Source: COE1 sp949066965
Lineage (GTDB): Bacteria; Bacillota; Clostridia; Lachnospirales; Lachnospiraceae
Assembly: GCA_949066965.1 (NCBI GenBank)
Contig: CARTDA010000018.1
Span: forward strand, 1-64,000
Direction of reading: 5' to 3'
Length of the DNA: 64,000 bases
Positions 36,744 through 42,983 of this stretch are shown here, one piece after another; the stretch's first letter is position 1, and each line of letters starts with the position of its first letter. Both the position numbers and the translations under genes were made by a program. A model generated the notes under the pieces. That model searched no databases. It was not told where the DNA came from and saw only the letters and a program-made list of their open reading frames with translations.

Positions 36744-37493
36744 CTACCCCTGTTTATTACAGCTTCCGAACGCACCCGCATAGGGGGCTTCCAGAAAGAT
36801 TCTCCTTGCCGTTTCCGTTGCGACGTCGCAACGGCTGCCTGCATTCCTGCGGAAAGCTATCCCATTGTCCCGTTTCCAGTAGTTATCTGCATCATGGTTT
36901 CCTCCCCCCGCCTTCATCCTTTCATGGCATCTGCTGCATACCCTGCCATCCCTGTCGAGCCTGTCATTGCAGATATAACAGAATCCATGCAGGGGCCTCT
37001 CACTTCTTGGGATGCCTCCTGACACGGCCTTTTTCTTCCAGTAACTCTTCATTCTCCGTGCGGTATCCCTCCGGGCACACGTTTCGCACTTCTTTTTCCC
37101 TTCTGCCGCCTTGCGCCTGCCACAGCCGACGCATAAACCCTGTTCCGAACGCACCCGGCAGCGCCGCCGGAAGGCCTCGCTGTTTTTTTTCCTCATGCCG
37201 TCACTGTCCCGTCTGCCCCTTCTCACGCAGTCCTTCGCCCTGCATTCAAAACATGTCCTGTCTTCCCCGAACACAATGTTTTTCCCACAGCATGTACACA
37301 GGCCGTGTGCCGCGTAAAAAATCCTGTCCTGTCTTCTCCATTCATTTTTCCCTGCCCTGCATTCGGGGCAGTATGCCTTTCCGTCCTTGTTTGCCTTCCC
37401 GCACCGCGTACACAGACCGTTGTTTTTCCTTTCCCAGTAAAGCCTTCTCATCCTCTGCGCCGCTGTCAGTGTCCCATTATTCAGTTCGTCCAT
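36744..37493 (-). CDS. Multi-zinc-ribbon phage protein
   Basis: 249 residues. Four or five Cys4 units are visible: CTRCGKANKDGKAYCPEC (about 28-45), CTCCG...CFEC (about 66-83), CVGCG...CETC (about 121-140) and CYICN...CSRC (about 172-189). They are separated by very basic stretches (RRGRRDSDGMRKKNSEAFRR). The layout suggests a nucleic-acid-binding protein made of repeated ribbons. Its gene contains one of the 16-bp palindromes. No family recognised. Confidence 0.65.
   Translation of the reverse strand: MDELNNGTLTAAQRMRRLYWERKNNGLCTRCGKANKDGKAYCPECRAGKNEWRRQDRIFYAAHGLCTCCGKNIVFGEDRTCFECRAKDCVRRGRRDSDGMRKKNSEAFRRRCRVRSEQGLCVGCGRRKAAEGKKKCETCARRDTARRMKSYWKKKAVSGGIPRSERPLHGFCYICNDRLDRDGRVCSRCHERMKAGGGNHDADNYWKRDNGIAFRRNAGSRCDVATETARRIFLEAPYAGAFGSCNKQG
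36817..36832. promoter_or_regulatory. Dispersed palindrome, copy 2: GTTGCGACGTCGCAAC
   Basis: Identical to the sites at 29237 and 42547, here extended to a 20-bp perfect palindrome and lying inside the 3' part of the multi-zinc-ribbon gene. Position within a coding region argues against a simple promoter operator and in favour of a dispersed protein-binding site. Confidence 0.7.
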
Positions 37494-37553
37494 AAAATCA
37501 AGAAGCCCATGTACATGTTACCCCGATCGGAGGCCGGCTCCTTTCCCTTTTAT

Positions 37554-38177
37554 TTAATTCTGCCAGGTTATTCCGTACACGTGGTAGTCCCGCTGGAAGT
37601 CCCTCACGCCCTTCTGGTGGGCAATCGTGTGGTGCATCCGGCACAGGCATATCTTCCTGTTCGCCGTGTCATCATAGTGTCTCCTGTCGTGTCCCATGCC
37701 AATCGCGTCCCAGTGGTGTATCTCCCCGTCCCTGCCGCATATGGCACATTTCCTGTGTTTCATGCACTGGTACAGGTATGTCGTGATATCATCCGTCCTG
37801 TCAGAAAGCCTGTCGGAAGTGATTACGCCATTTTTCAGGCAGTAGTCCGTGAGCGTGTTGATGAAGTCCCTTGCCACGCACATCGGGCAGTCCGCAAGCG
37901 AGAAGTAGCCGCTTCCGGTGGACACGATGTGCACGTACTTCATGACCTCCTTTGTCTCCTCCGGCGTATAGCCCGTGTATACCGAGATGTCACGGAGCGT
38001 CGCATAAATCTTTTTGCGCTGGTCGGGTGACAGCGTCCGCCCGTCCACAAGCTGCAGCGCCACGTCCCTGACATTCCTGTCCGCAATGGCTGCTGCCAGC
38101 CGGGTATTCTCGACACGCACCACGATGTCAACACTGCTGCCGTTATCGCGTACTGCCATGATTTTCCCATTCTCCAT
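37554..38177 (-). CDS. HNH nuclease-like phage protein
   Basis: 207 residues from ATG 38177 (GGAGG 11 bases upstream). The N-terminal part (MENGKIMAVRDNGSSVDIVV) is beta-rich; a helical middle (DQRKKIYATLRDISVYTGYT) follows. The C-terminus is an HNH-type zinc domain: CAICGRDGEIHHWDAIGMGH, NRKICLCRMHHTIAHQKG. This resembles the putative HNHc nucleases of Firmicutes phages, often linked to recombination or replication genes. Confidence 0.82.
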   Translation of the reverse strand: MENGKIMAVRDNGSSVDIVVRVENTRLAAAIADRNVRDVALQLVDGRTLSPDQRKKIYATLRDISVYTGYTPEETKEVMKYVHIVSTGSGYFSLADCPMCVARDFINTLTDYCLKNGVITSDRLSDRTDDITTYLYQCMKHRKCAICGRDGEIHHWDAIGMGHDRRHYDDTANRKICLCRMHHTIAHQKGVRDFQRDYHVYGITWQN

Positions 38178-38359
38178 GTATGTCACTTCCTCCATGTGCT
38201 TTCTACGTGGCGCACAGGCTGCATGATGCCTGCGCACCCGGAATTTAATTGGGTCAGAAGTCGTGATGCTTGTGCACCACGTACAAAGCACACCAGCCTG
38301 TCCACCAGCACCATCCGGACAGTGCACTTTATTGTGCACTGCGCAGAAAGTGCCGTATG
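38178..38359. promoter_or_regulatory. Leader region with inverted repeats
   Basis: 182 bases between two minus-strand genes. A perfect CAGTGCAC/GTGCACTG pair (38320-38327 and 38334-38341) and a longer imperfect GC-rich inverted repeat around 38210-38245 could form RNA hairpins or bind a repressor. No gene seen. Confidence 0.35.
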
Positions 38360-38545
38360 TTACTTGGAAATTCCCTGCTGTCTGTTGCGTTCCACGCATT
38401 TAAGTATGTTTGCTGCTGCCCTTTCAAGTTCCTTGTGCCTCCTCTGGTACTCTTCCGGAGGAAGGTCAGGTCTTATTACTACTGACGTACCATTGCCGTG
38501 ATGAAACACCTTTACTTCCTTAATTCCATATTCCGGTTCTTTCAT
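38360..38545 (-). CDS. Small phage protein, first gene of the leftward early operon
   Basis: 61 residues (MKEPEYGIKEVKVFHHGNGT onward), with a GG(A/T)-rich site GGATGTGGAAGT before the ATG. A beta hairpin and a helix (YQRRHKELERAAANILKCVE) are likely. Similar small proteins are frequent in phages and conjugative elements of Lachnospiraceae. Function unknown. Confidence 0.7.
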   Translation of the reverse strand: MKEPEYGIKEVKVFHHGNGTSVVIRPDLPPEEYQRRHKELERAAANILKCVERNRQQGISK

Positions 38546-38685
38546 ACTTCCACATCCTTTCCTGGATTTTATAAATCTTATGAATTTATTAGTTGTCTAA
38601 ATTATAAAAAATCCTTTTAGGTATTTTATTTTTTCCTTGTTTCCGTTATAATGACATTATTATGACATCACAAAGGAGGTTTATT

Positions 38686-38874
38686 ATGCTTAATAAATTT
38701 ACACTGCGCATTTCGGATTTAACCCTGGCAAAACTTAGGTATATTGCAAAACATGATGGACGTTCTGCCAATAAGGAGCTCGAACAGATTGTCCTGAATC
38801 ATATTGCAAAGTTTGAGCAGAAGCACGGTGCAATCAGACCTGAAGATTATAAGGATTACTTAAAATCAAGTTAA
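38686..38874 (+). CDS. Arc-like ribbon-helix-helix DNA-binding protein
   Basis: 62 residues from ATG 38686 with AGGAGG seven bases upstream. The pattern KFTLRISDLTLAKLRYIAKH (strand then helix A) and GRSANKELEQIVLNHIAKFE (helix B) is that of the Arc/MetJ family. It is the first rightward gene opposite the early operon, with a TATAAT at 38647-38652, so it may repress the leftward early genes. Confidence 0.8.
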   Translation: MLNKFTLRISDLTLAKLRYIAKHDGRSANKELEQIVLNHIAKFEQKHGAIRPEDYKDYLKSS

Positions 38875-38907
38875 AAGTCAGGTCAAACATCACTTCCCGG
38901 CATTCCC

Positions 38908-38958
38908 TTTATACTGTACTTACAGGCTGTTGCAGCAGCCAAGTACGAAAGAAAGGAG
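38908..38958 (+). promoter_or_regulatory. Repeated promoter/leader element, copy 1
   Basis: TATACT followed by a 27-base imperfect palindrome (ACTTACAGGCTGTTGCAGCA...AAGT) and the ribosome-binding site of the gene at 38968. A 37-bp core is repeated with one mismatch at 39327-39376, and weaker relatives lie before 41196 and 42984. Suggests one regulator for several small genes. Confidence 0.55.
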
Positions 38959-38967
38959 ACTGTCCAA

Positions 38968-39150
38968 ATGAAAAAAACAAATAAAGAACTTGCTGTTGAA
39001 CTTGCTTGTTCTGCCCTCAGGGCAATGGCAACAATACACTCATCTGCCGACATAGCACCGACACCCTTGACAGGCAATGACATACAGAATATTTTGAACG
39101 ATTGTTATTCCGCCGTATGTTCATTACCCAGCGAAGACAATGGAATATAA
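38968..39150 (+). CDS. Small hypothetical phage protein (60 aa)
   Basis: MKKTNKELAVELACSALRAM onward, preceded by AAAGGAG. It is soluble and helical. The preceding promoter/leader is repeated before the truncated gene at 39388. Function unknown. Confidence 0.65.
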   Translation: MKKTNKELAVELACSALRAMATIHSSADIAPTPLTGNDIQNILNDCYSAVCSLPSEDNGI

Positions 39151-39257
39151 TTTGTTGTTACAGCACTATTATTTCTTGCGGGAGGCTCCATGTTAATCCT
39201 GATAGCATGGAGTTCTTCTCTTATTTGCACTAACGCCCTGTATATTTTCCTTAGCAT
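39105..39257 (-). CDS. Small hypothetical phage protein (50 aa)
   Basis: A frame starting MLRKIYRALVQIREELHAIR with a GGAGG site upstream; a GTG four codons earlier is possible. The coiled-coil-like start resembles small phage proteins. Its 3' end overlaps the convergent gene at 38968-39150 by 46 bases, which lowers confidence. Confidence 0.4.
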   Translation of the reverse strand: MLRKIYRALVQIREELHAIRINMEPPARNNSAVTTNYIPLSSLGNEHTAE

Positions 39258-39326
39258 ATCCTTTTCCACCTCCTCCTGTATAGCTATTGTCCCACATTCC
39301 CGCCATTGCTTTTTACTTATCCCTGA

Positions 39327-39376
39327 CTTATACTGTACTTACAGGCTGTTGCAGCAACCAAGTACAGAAGAAAGGA
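39327..39376 (+). promoter_or_regulatory. Repeated promoter/leader element, copy 2
   Basis: Nearly identical to 38908-38958: TATACTGTACTTACAGGC, then GTTGCAGCAACC and AAGTAC, followed by AAAGGAG. It now drives only a truncated gene start at 39388. Confidence 0.55.
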
Positions 39377-39387
39377 GCCGTTTAAAC

Positions 39388-39636
39388 ATGAAGCTTGATA
39401 TTACCTGTATGCGCGATATACTTTTATGTCTTGAAGACCGCCTAGTATTAACAGATGAATTGGAATACAAATTCCTCAATTTGTCTGAAATAAGTCAGCC
39501 ATTATGTAAATTTTCCATTTGCGATGTATTGTTCATTGTGGCGTGCAATGCTTTCATTAATATCTGCTGCCAGCATATCTGCTACGTTTTTAGCATCCAG
39601 AGGTGTTATTTCCTTTTGAACCATAACACCTCTTAG
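39388..39636 (+). pseudogene. Truncated DUF2513-like gene start
   Basis: The first 37 residues (MKLDITCMRDILLCLEDRLV onward to LSEIS) look like the N-terminus of DUF2513-type phage proteins and have an intact ribosome-binding site. After about 39500 the frame runs antisense through the minus-strand gene 39502-39672 and turns Cys/Ile-rich, so the downstream part is not native. A rearrangement has removed the remainder of the gene. Confidence 0.5.
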
Positions 39637-39672
39637 TTCTTTTACAAGGTTCACAAGTTCATCTCTTTCCAT
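39502..39672 (-). CDS. Small hypothetical phage protein (56 aa)
   Basis: Starts MERDELVNLVKELRGVMVQK after GAAGGTGATGG. A charged helical protein ending with NESIARHNEQYIANGKFT. It lies colinear with the two upstream minus-strand genes of the early leftward transcript near the repressor. Confidence 0.6.
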   Translation of the reverse strand: MERDELVNLVKELRGVMVQKEITPLDAKNVADMLAADINESIARHNEQYIANGKFT

Positions 39673-39693
39673 TTTCCATCACCTTCCTGCGCA

Positions 39694-39957
39694 TTATTTT
39701 TCTCCGCCATGCTCCATTCTATCGCTAAATTCATCCCATAATTCCCAATCGTCAGCTGTCAGATCGTCTCCTGTCGGATTCCAGTTTCGACAGGAGGCAA
39801 TTTCTTTTCCATCGTTGTAACTTACTATGATACAGGCGTCATAGGAATTTGTTGGCTCTATAAACGTATTATGCCGTCCGCTCTCGCGCCTTATATTATT
39901 TCTGTAAATCAGTTTGTGCTGTTCCATAGCTTTCTTTACTGCTTCTGATATTTTCAC
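39694..39957 (-). CDS. DUF2829/Tad2-like protein, putative Thoeris anti-defence
   Basis: 87 residues. The start MKISEAVKKAMEQHKLIYR and the end SCRNWNPTGDDLTADDWELW match the DUF2829 family, whose member Tad2 sequesters the signal molecule of Thoeris defence. The usual N-terminal Lys/Arg-Trp element is replaced by NNIRRESGRHNTF, so the ligand pocket may differ. It is encoded in the first leftward transcript beside the repressor, an expected place for early counter-defence genes. Confidence 0.7.
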   Translation of the reverse strand: MKISEAVKKAMEQHKLIYRNNIRRESGRHNTFIEPTNSYDACIIVSYNDGKEIASCRNWNPTGDDLTADDWELWDEFSDRMEHGGEK

Positions 39958-39983
39958 TTTTATCTTCCGCCTCCCCTCCTACT

Positions 39984-40214
39984 TCATACCAGTTCTGGAT
40001 TATGGAACGGCTGGTCATATTGTTCCGTCTGATTCATTTCATTCTTTTCCAGATTGTAAATGACCAGTTCTTCACTTGTCTGCGCTGCCTTCATCCCAGC
40101 ATTAAATCCCTCTGCAAAAACGGTAACAATTGCAATCTGGGTATTATCTGCTTTGTTAAGTGCCTTAAACATATTTTCAAGTCCTGCTGCCTTTTCCAAT
40201 TCTTTTGCTACCAT
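39984..40214 (-). CDS. Hypothetical protein, first gene leftward of the repressor
   Basis: 76 residues from ATG 40214 (GGAGG upstream; a GTG at 40223 is less likely). Sequence MVAKELEKAAGLENMFKALN onward is helical and ends with an acidic/Gln-rich tail. As first gene under the leftward promoter it occupies the Cro-like place but lacks a recognisable helix-turn-helix. Confidence 0.6.
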   Translation of the reverse strand: MVAKELEKAAGLENMFKALNKADNTQIAIVTVFAEGFNAGMKAAQTSEELVIYNLEKNEMNQTEQYDQPFHNPELV

Positions 40215-40224
40215 GTTATTCACC

Positions 40225-40367
40225 TCCCCTTTGTTGATAAATTGATTATATACACATATTAATATCTAAAATACACTTTGTCAACGTCTTTTTGTGTATT
40301 TAATCAACTTTTTTATTGACGATATGATAAAATGACTGTATAATTGTTTTCAAAGAAGGTGAATTTA
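40225..40367. promoter_or_regulatory. Divergent immunity promoters and operator
   Basis: Rightward: TTGACG (40316-40321), 17 bases, TATAAT (40339-40344), driving the repressor. Leftward on the other strand: TTGACA near 40283-40278 with TAATAT 17 bases on. Inverted AAATACAC (about 40269-40276) and GTGTATTT (40294-40301) flank the leftward -35, with another TACACA half-site near 40252. These are likely repressor operators. Confidence 0.75.
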
Positions 40368-40757
40368 ATGAATGAACGCATTAAAGAATTAAGAAAATAT
40401 CTTAATCTTACTCAAGATGAATTTGGATCAAAATTAGGTATTAAAAAATCTGCTGTGAGCAAAATTGAAAAGGGAGAAAACGGCTCGACTGACCAAATGA
40501 TAAAATTAATGGTAAAAGAATTTGGTGTTAATGAAAACTGGCTTCGAACCGGTGATGGTGATATGTTTCCAGATTTCGACAGAACTGACGCTATTGCAAA
40601 ACTTGCAGATGATATTATGACAGAAGTTCCAGACTCCTTTAAAAGCCGACTTGTCACAGCATTAGCCCAAATGTCAGATGAGCAATGGAAGCTTTTGGAA
40701 GATATTACATATAAAGTTGCCAACGGTGAATATCCTTTATTCAACAAAAAAGACTAA
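40368..40757 (+). CDS. XRE-family phage repressor (CI-like)
   Basis: 129 residues from ATG 40368 (GAAGGTG upstream). The N-terminal helix-turn-helix is clear: IKELRKYLNLTQDEFGSKLG and IKKSAVSKIEKGENGSTDQM, then KEFGVNENWLRTGDGDMFPD, the typical linker. A C-terminal helical part (DEQWKLLEDITYKVANG) probably forms dimers; there is no autoprotease domain. It faces the leftward early genes and has its own strong promoter. A 5'-truncated paralogue lies at 41936-42193. Confidence 0.88.
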   Translation: MNERIKELRKYLNLTQDEFGSKLGIKKSAVSKIEKGENGSTDQMIKLMVKEFGVNENWLRTGDGDMFPDFDRTDAIAKLADDIMTEVPDSFKSRLVTALAQMSDEQWKLLEDITYKVANGEYPLFNKKD

Positions 40758-40782
40758 TACTTATCCAGTATCAGTCTTTTTT
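40746..40782. terminator. Bidirectional terminator after the repressor
   Basis: AAAAAAGACT and AGTCTTTTTT arms with an inner ATACT/AGTAT pair form a strong hairpin with A and T tails, ending the repressor transcript and, in the other direction, the small minus-strand gene at 40771. Confidence 0.8.
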
Positions 40783-40899
40783 GTTCTCCTGTCGTTCTCT
40801 TTTCAACGTCAATTTCAAAAATGTTTCTACCATTTTTATACGCTCTATGTTGTGAATCTTCTGGAGCATAGCAATAATATTCTTTTTCCTTTCCTCCAT
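40771..40899 (-). CDS. Small helical protein next to the repressor (42 aa)
   Basis: Starts MEERKKNIIAMLQKIHNIER with GAGGTG upstream, ends KRERQENKKD. A related frame (42578-42685) stands at the same relative place in the second copy of this locus. Similar short proteins often accompany XRE regulators in Clostridia. Function unknown. Confidence 0.5.
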   Translation of the reverse strand: MEERKKNIIAMLQKIHNIERIKMVETFLKLTLKRERQENKKD

Positions 40900-40939
40900 A
40901 GCATCACCTCTAATCATCTGTTTGGTTATTATCTACACT

Positions 40940-41195
40940 AAAATGTTATCATACTCTAAGCCATAAAATCCACCCTCATGTTTTCATATCTTACTTTTTG
41001 CGCAAATTTCGTCAGATACTACCAAAAAACTAACCGTCATTTTTTTATAGTTTCTTGCAGAATGTATACTTTTTAACCAATAAATTACAAAATCCTACTT
41101 ACATTCTTGTCTTTCTCCGATTTATGCCTTATAATTTACTTATGGGTTGCTACATCAGTCACATATAAATACCACAAATCAAGGGAGGAACATAC
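40940..41195. repeat. Flanking repeat of accessory cassette 1 with promoter
   Basis: About 175-200 bases from about 40940 are repeated imperfectly at about 42740-42905. The stretch from AACTAACCGTCATTT to CTTGTCTTTCTC is nearly identical. It ends in a promoter TTGTCT (41107-41112), 17 bases, TATAAT (41130-41135). It precedes cargo gene 41196. Confidence 0.7.
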
Positions 41196-41909
41196 ATGAA
41201 TAACTTTTTTCTTGCACTGCTACTAATCAGCCTGTTGTGCATCATCATTTTCATTATCCAAATATTAACTAATCTTGTCAAAAAACAACCCACAAAGAAT
41301 TCCTTCATAAAATTAGGATTATCTGCAGCAGTACTTATCATTAGTTTCTTGGGCTTTGGATTTACTACAGATACATCACGCACTAATATGAATAATTCCG
41401 AACTCACAATAAATAATTTATCACCAGAAAATTCTAAACCAATTTCCGTTGACGAGCAAAGCAGCCTTAAATCAGAAACCAAATCGGTAGCAAATTCTGA
41501 ATCAATTTCTGACAAAACAGAAACGCAGGGCGTAACTGACCTGTTTCAAGAAGTATATCTTCCCTATGCCAACAGGGAAAAACCCTTCGCATTCAGCTTG
41601 GTTAAACAATTTGCCCAAAATACCAATTATGAAATAGATATAACCGAACCTTCTTCAGAAGAACTTGGCACCATTACACTTACAGCCGCAAATGGCGATT
41701 ATGTTTGGTTTAGTTTTAGAAATATTAATGATATTGAAATTATTATGACCGTGAGTTACTTTCAATTCTCCAGTAATTCAGAAGTGTCATTATCCAATTA
41801 TAGTGATGACGGCTCCCCCTTATATGATATTTACAAAACCCACGTACTTGGCGAACCAATTTCTAATGTAACCAACACCCAAGAACAACAAGCCTTTTTA
41901 TTTGAATAG
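41196..41909 (+). CDS. Membrane-anchored accessory protein (cassette cargo 1)
   Basis: 237 residues. Two N-terminal transmembrane helices (about 5-25 and 39-57) precede a Ser/Asn/Glu-rich linker and an extracytoplasmic domain from about 115 (LFQEVYLPYANREKPFAFSL). GGGAGGA precedes the ATG and a strong promoter lies upstream, so it is likely expressed in the lysogen. It may alter the cell surface or exclude other phages, but no family is recognised. Its last 20 codons are part of a 90-bp repeat found again after cargo 2. Confidence 0.65.
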   Translation: MNNFFLALLLISLLCIIIFIIQILTNLVKKQPTKNSFIKLGLSAAVLIISFLGFGFTTDTSRTNMNNSELTINNLSPENSKPISVDEQSSLKSETKSVANSESISDKTETQGVTDLFQEVYLPYANREKPFAFSLVKQFAQNTNYEIDITEPSSEELGTITLTAANGDYVWFSFRNINDIEIIMTVSYFQFSSNSEVSLSNYSDDGSPLYDIYKTHVLGEPISNVTNTQEQQAFLFE

Positions 41910-41935
41910 AGATAACATAAAAGCGACAGCCCATA

Positions 41936-42193
41936 ATTTGCCGAGAATTTCGTGTTGATCCTATATGGCTAGCGACAGGTGAGGGAGAACCAACCATTGA
42001 CCAATCTGTAGAACTGATTGAAATGTTGGATAAATTGCTACATAACGAGAGCAAGCTTGCAAAGACCATGTTTAAAATGTTTGCACAATACACGCTTGAA
42101 GATTGGAAAGACCTTGAACGAATTGTAAACAAAAGTGCCGAATACATAAAAATGCTTGAATCTAAAGATGAATCTGATGAAAATATGATTTGA
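41936..42193 (+). pseudogene. 5'-truncated XRE-family repressor
   Basis: The frame reads ICREFRVDPIWLATGEGEPT and then a helical C-terminal part (EDWKDLERIVNKSAEYIKML). It aligns with the linker and end of the intact repressor (KEFGVNENWLRTGDGDM). The DNA-binding half is missing; upstream in this frame are stops. The junction is exactly where the 90-bp repeat of the cassette tail ends (41935), so recombination between copies removed the 5' half. Confidence 0.75.
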
Positions 42194-42320
42194 TTTTTAA
42201 GAAGGTATGTGTTATATTGTAATTGAAAAGGCAATACCAATAGACGGTTAGCCCAAGGTTAACAGTTACTCAATAAAAATAACCGCTAACTTTTCCAGGA
42301 GCAGCGGTTATTTTTATACC
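42190..42320 (+). ncRNA. Putative antitoxin RNA of a type I toxin-antitoxin locus
   Basis: Promoter TTGATT (42190-42195), 17 bases, TATATT (42213-42218) predicts a short RNA from about 42225 to the bidirectional terminator at 42274-42316. It is convergent with the toxin transcript and overlaps its 3' end. Its first bases (GGCAATACC...ACGGTTAGCC) recur in inverted orientation at the start of the toxin transcript. This arrangement resembles the par/fst loci. An orphan relative lies at 45069-45155. Confidence 0.6.
42274..42316. terminator. Shared bidirectional terminator of the toxin locus
   Basis: TAAAAATAACCGCT (42274-42287) pairs perfectly with AGCGGTTATTTTTA (42303-42316), with T-rich ends in both directions. 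Confidence 0.85.
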
Positions 42321-42406
42321 TATCTTTTACTTCCGACTGCATAACCCAGCGCAAACATTGTCGCACTCAGGCTTATTACTGCAATCAGACCTTCAAGCGT
42401 CAGCAT
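42320..42406 (-). CDS. Small hydrophobic peptide, putative type I / holin-like toxin (28 aa)
   Basis: Starts MLTLEGLIAVISLSATMF and ends GYAVGSKR: one transmembrane helix with a short basic tail, like Fst/TxpA-class or holin-like toxins that damage the membrane. AAGGAG lies nine bases upstream. An 11-codon leader frame (42400-42435) with a very strong site (AAAGGAGG) ends overlapping the toxin ATG, so translation may be coupled as for mok/hok. The promoter is at 42533-42561. Confidence 0.65.
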   Translation of the reverse strand: MLTLEGLIAVISLSATMFALGYAVGSKR

Positions 42407-42435
42407 AAAGCCTTTCTCCTTTGTGTATTTCCCAT
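42400..42435 (-). CDS. Leader peptide overlapping the toxin start (11 aa)
   Basis: MGNTQRRKALC, preceded by AAAGGAGG at seven bases. Its TGA stop lies just inside the toxin frame (ATGCTGA), a layout that permits translational coupling. Confidence 0.45.
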   Translation of the reverse strand: MGNTQRRKALC

Positions 42436-42532
42436 ATGTAGACCTCCTTTCATGGATAGCAAGCTATCGGGAGCTCTTGGAATTACATTCCAGCGAAGGC
42501 TAACCGCCTACCGTTTTGGTATTGCCATTCAA

Positions 42533-42562
42533 AGTATACCACATCCGTTGCGACGTCGCAAC
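42533..42562 (-). promoter_or_regulatory. Toxin promoter overlapped by palindrome copy 3
   Basis: On the minus strand TTGCGA (42561-42556) and TATACT (42538-42533) are 17 bases apart. The -35 lies inside the palindrome GTTGCGACGTCGCAAC (42547-42562), identical to copies at 29237 and 36817, so a protein binding there would block this promoter. Confidence 0.65.
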
Positions 42563-42577
42563 GAAAAAAACTATTTT

Positions 42578-42685
42578 TCAAAACCCACCTTTTAAATAAC
42601 AGAATAACAAAAAATTATAAACTTCTTTCAATCTACTCTCACCAATCATGTCAAGTAACTTAATAATTTTATCCTTGTATCCCAT
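42578..42685 (-). CDS. Small helical protein, paralogue of 40771-40899 (35 aa)
   Basis: MGYKDKIIKLLDMIGESRLK onward; it shares the pattern K-x-x-II-x-(L/M)L-x-x-I...V(Y/E)-x-FL with the small gene after the intact repressor. It marks the same place in the second copy of the repressor/cargo unit. The ribosome-binding site is weak. Confidence 0.4.
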   Translation of the reverse strand: MGYKDKIIKLLDMIGESRLKEVYNFLLFCYLKGGF

Positions 42686-42739
42686 ATCTGCACCTGTTGC
42701 CTTTCGTCTGACTATGACATACTCTACACCTTTATGCTA

Positions 42740-42983
42740 TCACATTCTAAGGTCTGAAATCTACCCTCGTATTTTCATATCTTGTACTTAGATAAATTTT
42801 CAGAAATATGCACAAAGAACTAACCGTCATTTTTTATAGTTTCTTACAGAATGTATACTTTTTAACCAATAAATTACAAAATCCTACTTACATTCTTGTC
42901 TTTCTCTAGTATCTGTCTTATACTGTATTTATAGACTGTTACAACAGTTAAACTCTTCACAATTAAAGAAAGGAACAAAATAC
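42740..42983. repeat. Flanking repeat of accessory cassette 2 with promoter
   Basis: Imperfect copy of about 40940-41115. It ends in TTGTCT (42896-42901), 17 bases, TATACT (42919-42924), followed by the inverted repeat ACTGTTACAACAGT. It drives cargo gene 42984. Confidence 0.7.

Noticed and set aside
40225..40367. AT-rich region beside the repressor as a replication origin
   Set aside because: It is explained by two divergent promoters and operators; no iterons, while a better candidate lies in the initiator gene.
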